Assembly: GCA_029781855.1 (NCBI GenBank) | Contig: JAKOVX010000047.1 | Span: 1-58,066, forward strand | Source: Acidobacteriota bacterium | GTDB lineage: Bacteria; Acidobacteriota; Blastocatellia; Pyrinomonadales; Pyrinomonadaceae | Length of the DNA: 58,066 nt | Reading direction: 5' to 3' | Shown here: piece by piece, positions 52,732 to 58,066 of the stretch | How positions within the stretch are numbered: position 1 is the stretch's first letter | Layout of the letters: each line of letters opens with the position of its first letter | Notes under the pieces: generated by a model | Databases searched by the model: none | Seen by the model: only the letters and a program-made list of their open reading frames with translations | Told to the model about the DNA's origin: nothing | Position numbers and translations under genes: made by a program

Positions 52732-54510
52732 ATGAATATGCGTACGAAAACAGGTTTAGCCATCATTCAGGTTGCATTAATACTAGGTGTGCTCGGCGAC
52801 GTTCTTCTGCGCCAGACGCCATGGGGACTGAACGTGTTGCTCTTTAATCTCGCGTTCGCGGGCGGCACGGTAACGCTGCTGAGGTTGTACGCGCCGGAAC
52901 GGCTTACGAAACAGACATACGCGTTGCTCGGCGCTCTAGTCTTTTTCGCGTCGATGTTCGTCTGGCGGGACGCGATCGAGCTTCGCGTGGCAGACACGTT
53001 CGCGATCATCGTGATCCTTGGGGTCGTCTTTTTGCCGACGCTCAAGATCACGGCAAGCATTGCCGGTGCGTTCCAATACGCGATCAGCGTCGTCTGGGCC
53101 GGGGTGAATTCACTCTTCGCTCCGTTCGTTTTGCTGGCGAGCGATATCGGCTGGACCGAGCTTCCGATGAGCGGATGGCGTAAGCACGCCTTTGCCGTTC
53201 TTCGCAGTTTGCTGATCGTGACGCCGTTGATACTTATCTTTGGTGCATTGTTCATGGCCGCGGACGCCGTTTACGACGGATGGGTCAGACGGATGCTCAA
53301 TGTCGATTTCGAGACGATATTCTCGCACGGGATCATATTCACGGTATTTGCGTGGCTGACCGCAGGCTATTTTCGCGGGGTTATTTTTGGCGGGACCGCC
53401 AGTGTGGTCGAATCGTCGCTTTCGATCATCGCGTCCGATACCGAGGACTCCGAGGGAAGTCCCGTGGCGCGGATGCGTGCCGAGTCGGGCGAGCCGCCCG
53501 TCACGCTGCCCGACAATAAAACGGTCGTCGAGCATATCAATATCTCTGACCCGTCGGACCCGAAAAAGGCCGAAGGCGAGAGCGAAAAGGCTTCGACGGC
53601 GTCGTCCGCGACCGGGTCGGCAAAACGAAAGTGGTCCTGGGCCGACCTGGATAACTCGATCGTGCCCGGCTTCACGTTAGGGACGGTCGAGATCGCGGTG
53701 ATCCTCGGGCTGATCAATCTCCTGTTCCTGAGTTTCGTCATCTTTCAACTTCCGTATTTGTTCGGCGGAATGGACCTTGTTCAAAACACGCCCGATTTCA
53801 AGCTCGCCGCCTACGCACGCCGTGGCTTTGGCGAACTCGTCACAGTCGCCGGCCTTGTGCTGCCGATCCTGCTGGCGTCGCATTGGCTGATCCGACGGGA
53901 CAGCCCCAACGCCCAAAAGCTTTTCCGCGTGCTCGCCGGCGTCCAGATCGGACTGCTTTTCATAATTATGGCGTCCGCCGTCCAACGGCTGGTGCTGCTC
54001 ACGGGCAACCTCGGCTACGGCATGACAACGGTTAGGTTCTACCCGATGGTCTTCATGTTGTGGCTGGCGGTCGTGTTCGTATGGTTCGGCGCGACCGTGC
54101 TTCGCGGAGCACGAAAACATTTTGCATGGGGAGCTCTGTGGTCGGCGTTCGTCATACTCGGAGCGACGCACGTGCTAAACCCCGACGCGTTCATCGTCAA
54201 GACGAACATCGCTCTGTTGCAACAGGGACGTGCCTTCGACGGATATTACAATTTTAGCCTCAGTGCTGACGCCGTTCCTGAGGCTCTCGCAGCACTGCCG
54301 CAGCTTAGTCTGGAACAGCAATGCAGTGCGAAAGTGTGGCTGCATATTGCGTACCGCCAACTTGGCGAGACCGGCGACCTTCGTTCGCTCAATGTCTCGC
54401 GAAAGATCGCCTGGCACGCGCTAAATCAAAACGACGCCGTGATTCATCAGGTCGACGGCTGTCCGAGCTGGGTCCAGCAGAACCTGAAACTCGACGAGCC
54501 GCAGCAATGA
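52732..54510 (+). CDS. DUF4173-type polytopic membrane protein
   Basis: A 592-residue protein with about 12 hydrophobic segments, matching the DUF4153/DUF4173 group by layout: N-terminal helices, a cytoplasmic loop, more helices, then a C-terminal extracytoplasmic domain. Segment examples are FLPTLKITASIAGAFQYAIS, LVVTPLILIFGALFMAADAV-like IVTPLILIFGALFMAADAVY and LAVVFVWFGATVLRGARKHF. A hydrophilic Glu/Ser-rich linker (about residues 245-300) separates the halves. The end includes AALPQLSLEQQCSAKVWLHI. The function of the family is unknown; co-occurrence with a winged-helix regulator suggests an envelope role. A second ATG at 52738 is an alternative start. Confidence 0.8.
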   Translation: MNMRTKTGLAIIQVALILGVLGDVLLRQTPWGLNVLLFNLAFAGGTVTLLRLYAPERLTKQTYALLGALVFFASMFVWRDAIELRVADTFAIIVILGVVFLPTLKITASIAGAFQYAISVVWAGVNSLFAPFVLLASDIGWTELPMSGWRKHAFAVLRSLLIVTPLILIFGALFMAADAVYDGWVRRMLNVDFETIFSHGIIFTVFAWLTAGYFRGVIFGGTASVVESSLSIIASDTEDSEGSPVARMRAESGEPPVTLPDNKTVVEHINISDPSDPKKAEGESEKASTASSATGSAKRKWSWADLDNSIVPGFTLGTVEIAVILGLINLLFLSFVIFQLPYLFGGMDLVQNTPDFKLAAYARRGFGELVTVAGLVLPILLASHWLIRRDSPNAQKLFRVLAGVQIGLLFIIMASAVQRLVLLTGNLGYGMTTVRFYPMVFMLWLAVVFVWFGATVLRGARKHFAWGALWSAFVILGATHVLNPDAFIVKTNIALLQQGRAFDGYYNFSLSADAVPEALAALPQLSLEQQCSAKVWLHIAYRQLGETGDLRSLNVSRKIAWHALNQNDAVIHQVDGCPSWVQQNLKLDEPQQ

Positions 54511-54534
54511 TCCCGAGGTGAAAAGCTAACCAAG

Positions 54535-54783
54535 ATGAGCCAGCCATCAACCATCAGCAGGATCGTGCTCGCCTTGTTTGGCGTGGCGTTCGCGGCGCCG
54601 TGCCTTTTCTTTATTTATTAGACGGCCCGGCTGGTCTGGGTGAACCTGTCGATGTCCGCCGGTGACGCCGCGGCTCACCGAACCAGCGGAATGCTGATCG
54701 GCGCGGTCGCGTTCCCGGTAGCGGCGATCGTGTTCGGACTTGTCAGCGGGTATTTGCTGCGGCGGGCTTTCAGGAGCAAATAG
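54535..54783 (+). pseudogene. Small membrane protein gene interrupted by in-frame TAG
   Basis: From an ATG at 54535 one frame runs to a TAG at 54781-54783 with a single TAG at 54619-54621 inside. Before it: a first helix (IVLALFGVAFAAPCLFFIY). After it: TARLVWVNLSMSAGDAAAHR and a second helix (MLIGAVAFPVAAIVFGLVSG) ending RRAFRSK. The two halves together make a sensible 82-residue two-helix protein. It lies 24 bp after the DUF4173 gene and 2 bp before the next gene. It is broken unless the stop is suppressed or is a base-call error. Confidence 0.65.
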
Positions 54784-54785
54784 AC

Positions 54786-55091
54786 ATGAAAACCGTCGAT
54801 CTGTCACTCTTCAAGAAACCGAGCGCATACTTGCCGATCGCCATGTCGCTTGCCGGCCTCGCATTGGTCGTCGGGCACGTTCTGGTCTACGGGCTGGTCC
54901 ACGAGACCGACGAAGGTGCGGCTGCGCACACCTTTCAACTATTGATAGCGCTAGAGGTCCCGATCGTCGGGTATTTCGCATTACGCTGGCTGCCGGTCTA
55001 CCCGCGAAAGGCGGTCATTGTTCTGATCGTTCAGGCCCTAGCCGTCTTCGCCGCATTCGCGTCTGTTTTTCTGATGGAGCGATACAGTTGA
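54786..55091 (+). CDS. Small membrane protein, last gene of the operon
   Basis: Not recognised. 101 residues with three hydrophobic helices (IAMSLAGLALVVGHVLVYGL, FQLLIALEVPIVGYFALRWL, AVIVLIVQALAVFAAFASVF) and short cytoplasmic ends. It starts 2 bp after the interrupted gene, so translational coupling is likely. The layout resembles other small accessory proteins in this operon. Confidence 0.75.
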   Translation: MKTVDLSLFKKPSAYLPIAMSLAGLALVVGHVLVYGLVHETDEGAAAHTFQLLIALEVPIVGYFALRWLPVYPRKAVIVLIVQALAVFAAFASVFLMERYS

Positions 55092-55336
55092 CGCGGCAGG
55101 GTTCATTGTCATCGTGGTGTATTTCGGCTGCTGCTGTTGCCGTCGGATCGGACGGGTGAGACGGGGCGGTCGGCTCCGTCGAGATGATGGATGCTGACGG
55201 ATCGGATGTTATTTGGTGGGTCTGAATGATCCAGTTGAGCGGCGGGATCAGACGGTTCCGCCCGATCCGCGGCTCGGGACGCACGAGAAACATGCAAACA
55301 TGAAACAAAGTGATGTTCCTGCCTTCAGAGCCAAGT
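55092..55336. other. Gene-free stretch upstream of the 22-bp array
   Basis: No supported gene. It contains imperfect inverted segments, for instance GGGTCTGAATGATCC near 55217 with GGGATCAGAC near 55254, and GGATCGG near 55199 with CCGATCC near 55262. An open minus-strand frame crosses the region but has no family resemblance. Some of this may be the remains of an insertion. Confidence 0.4.
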
Positions 55337-55432
55337 GCGCCTGGGAGGGGTAAACATAGCGCCTGAGAGGGGATTCGAGTGCGCCTGGAAGGGGTAAACA
55401 TAGCGCCTGACGGGGGTATCGAGTGCGCCTGG
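55337..55432. repeat. Tandem array of 22-bp repeats upstream of xerD
   Basis: Four full units and one partial, each starting GCGCCTG: 55337-55358, 55359-55380, 55381-55402, 55403-55424, then GCGCCTGG at 55425-55432. Units 1 and 3 end in GGGGTAAACATA; units 2 and 4 end in ATTCGAGT or TATCGAGT. The array is thus also a 44-bp repeat of two alternating units. The spacing of two helical turns fits a protein-binding iteron array. It sits 126 bp upstream of the xerD start. Confidence 0.8.
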
Positions 55433-55558
55433 TATTTAGACAGGTCAGTGGCCGATCGATGGGCTTACTCGAAGGTCCAGGCGAAACTAAATTCTTGCTT
55501 TTGCAATGACTTATCGGTTAGTCTGAACTGGAAGACTCCGGCCCGCAGGCGACTTACA

Positions 55559-56464
55559 ATGGCAGATTCGACCGAGAACCGACGCGACCTAATCCGCGAG
55601 TACCTTTCGTACTGTCGCGTCGAAAAAGGCCTGGCTGCGAACTCGATCGAGAGCTACGAGAACGACCTTGCACGGCTCAACGACTGGGCGTCGAAGAACG
55701 GCCGCGGCCTCGTAAATATCAGTCGGCAGGACCTCCGTGAATGGCTGATCGACCTCGGCGCAGTGAGATTATCGGAGAATTCCAAACGCCGTATGATCGC
55801 CGCTGTACGCGGTTTTTACAAGTTCTTGATGTTCGAGGGCCACGTTGAAACGAATCCCGCCGAGGACCTCGTCGCACCGCAAAAGGGCCTTTATTTACCG
55901 CGTTTTCTGAACCAGTCCGAGATCGAAACGCTGCTCGCAACACCGGATACTTCGACCGAAAGCGGCCTCCGCGACCGCGCGATCCTTGAGATAATGTACG
56001 CGTCCGGCCTGCGTGTTTCCGAGGCGGTAAACCTCAGGATCCACGATATCGATCTAGATTCCGGCATTCTGACTTGCACTGGAAAAGGCTCGAAAACACG
56101 CCGCGTTCCGGTCGGTTCTAGCGCCGTCGAATGGATAAAAAGCTATCTTGCCGTTCGCCGAAAGATCGAAAATATCGAGAACGATAAGCTGTTCATCAAT
56201 TCGAACGGCTCGTCCGTTTCGCGGCAAACGATATACGTTTCGATCACGGATTACGCCGAAAAGTGCGGTTTTAAGGGCGTTTCGCCGCATACGCTGAGGC
56301 ATTCGTTCGCTACGCACCTGGTTCAGAACAACGCTGATATCCGCTCGGTCCAGCAGATGCTCGGACACGTCGATATCTCAACAACACAGATCTATACCCA
56401 CATTACGAGTGCACAGCTAAAGAAAAACTACGAGCGTTTTCATCCACGGTCACGGTCCTCCTAG
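55559..56464 (+). CDS. xerD: Tyrosine recombinase XerD
   Basis: Second Xer-type recombinase, partner of the protein at 14782. 301 residues from the ATG at 55559; an upstream in-frame start exists but would run through the repeat array, and conserved sequence begins at DLIREYLSYCRVEKGLAANS. Catalytic residues: Arg in ASGLRVSEAVN, Lys in CTGKGSKTRRV, His/Arg in HTLRHSFATHLV, His in MLGHVDIS and Tyr in STTQIYTHIT. The name XerD rests on resemblance and the likely pairing, not on a dif site; I found none. tRNA genes follow. Confidence 0.85.
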   Translation: MADSTENRRDLIREYLSYCRVEKGLAANSIESYENDLARLNDWASKNGRGLVNISRQDLREWLIDLGAVRLSENSKRRMIAAVRGFYKFLMFEGHVETNPAEDLVAPQKGLYLPRFLNQSEIETLLATPDTSTESGLRDRAILEIMYASGLRVSEAVNLRIHDIDLDSGILTCTGKGSKTRRVPVGSSAVEWIKSYLAVRRKIENIENDKLFINSNGSSVSRQTIYVSITDYAEKCGFKGVSPHTLRHSFATHLVQNNADIRSVQQMLGHVDISTTQIYTHITSAQLKKNYERFHPRSRSS

Positions 56465-56489
56465 CGCGAAAAACCCGCGCTTTCGCGCT
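56463..56489. terminator. Stem-loop after xerD
   Basis: A 9-bp stem AGCGCGAAA / TTTCGCGCT with a 9-base loop, overlapping the xerD stop codon. There is no T-run, so intrinsic termination is uncertain; it separates xerD from the tRNA operon. Confidence 0.4.
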
Positions 56490-56572
56490 TGCATCTTGTA
56501 AAAGTCTCCGTTATTATTGGAAATTTGCTAATTGGCTCGAAAAGCCGATAGCTGTGACAATTAAATAGAATT

Positions 56573-56660
56573 GCATGGGTGGTCGAGCGGTCAATGGCAT
56601 CGGGCTGTAAACCCGACGGATTAATTTCCTACGTAGGTTCAAATCCTACCCCATGCACCA
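56573..56660 (+). tRNA. tRNA-Tyr (anticodon GTA)
   Basis: Acceptor stem GCATGGG / CCCATGC, anticodon loop CTGTAAA with anticodon GTA, a long class II variable arm (CGGATTAATTTCCTACG) and T arm TAGGTTCAAATCCTA. The 3' CCA is encoded. It opens a tRNA-Tyr, tRNA-Gly, tRNA-Thr, tuf cluster. Confidence 0.95.
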
Positions 56661-56663
56661 TTA

Positions 56664-56739
<76 letters not shown>

Positions 56740-56755
56740 TTAGTTTTACGAATGG

Positions 56756-56830
<75 letters not shown>

Positions 56831-56879
56831 GGCTTTAATTGTTTTATTTGATCAATTTAGTAGAAGGACGTAAACAGAG

Positions 56880-58066
<1,187 letters not shown>

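Noticed and set aside
54619..54621. TAG as a pyrrolysine codon
   Set aside because: No pyl genes are in view, and the site lies at the end of a membrane helix in a protein without any such precedent.
55337..55432. 22-bp array read as a CRISPR
   Set aside because: The repeats abut directly with no unique spacers, units alternate in sequence, and no cas genes are present.
55337..55440. Array interpreted as an end of an IS21-type insertion sequence
   Set aside because: Multiple internal repeats near an end would fit, but there is no transposase gene and no second end in the window; kept only as an open possibility.

Overview
The window most likely comes from an acidobacterium of the Blastocatellia (Pyrinomonadaceae-like). 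I infer this from three secreted proteins of the VWFA-related acidobacterial type, the mix of short operons and long secreted enzymes, and the high-GC codon use. No rRNA is present to settle it.

Layout. 1-3163: M1 metallopeptidase broken by an in-frame TGA and invaded by five in-frame palindromic repeat pairs. 3168-8457: SOS mutagenesis cassette imuA-imuB-dnaE2 (minus strand) with a promoter/palindrome, and a MITE-like palindromic element between imuB and dnaE2. 8493-11420: PAS/GAF/GGDEF/EAL protein with its own promoter and terminator. 11501-15693: trmFO, a TauE/SafE exporter, a VWA protein and XerC. 15800-17064: YceI lipocalin-like protein and a MarR regulator. 17082-21568: an IorAB-type molybdenum hydroxylase followed by its maturation genes xdhC and mocA. 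21841-27717: a giant alpha-2-macroglobulin with unusual inserted domains. 27760-31827: a PaoABC-type aldehyde oxidoreductase. 31854-38624: lytic transglycosylase and two tandem VWA paralogues. 38796-42747: menC, a small secreted protein, a HicBA-like toxin-antitoxin pair and an SLC13 permease. 43004-47832: PD40-repeat protein, ettA and two envelope proteins. 48143-50588: cydAB and a strong terminator. 50612-55091: an operon of a winged-helix regulator and membrane proteins ending in a DUF4173 protein, one member carrying an in-frame TAG. 55337-56489: a 22-bp tandem repeat array and XerD. 56573-58066: tRNA-Tyr, tRNA-Gly, tRNA-Thr and tuf, the last cut one base before the end of its stop codon.

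Functional themes. Two molybdenum-hydroxylase systems lie on either side of the macroglobulin gene and may share the XdhC/MocA maturation proteins. imuA, imuB and dnaE2 would form the error-prone translesion mutasome. cydAB gives a high-affinity quinol oxidase. Both Xer recombinases are present but about 40 kb apart. Several genes (trmFO, marR, hicB-like, the first gene of the winged-helix operon) have a -10-like hexamer only 7-10 bases before the ATG and no ribosome binding site, which points to leaderless mRNAs.

The strongest candidates for something new are the paired palindromic repeats that stay in frame inside the M1 peptidase, the macroglobulin carrying pseudopilin-like DPWG repeats plus a carboxypeptidase-regulatory/plug-like segment, the 22-bp array beside xerD, and the short ettA-like fragments on both sides of the HicBA pair. 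All calls come from reading the sequence; no database search was run.
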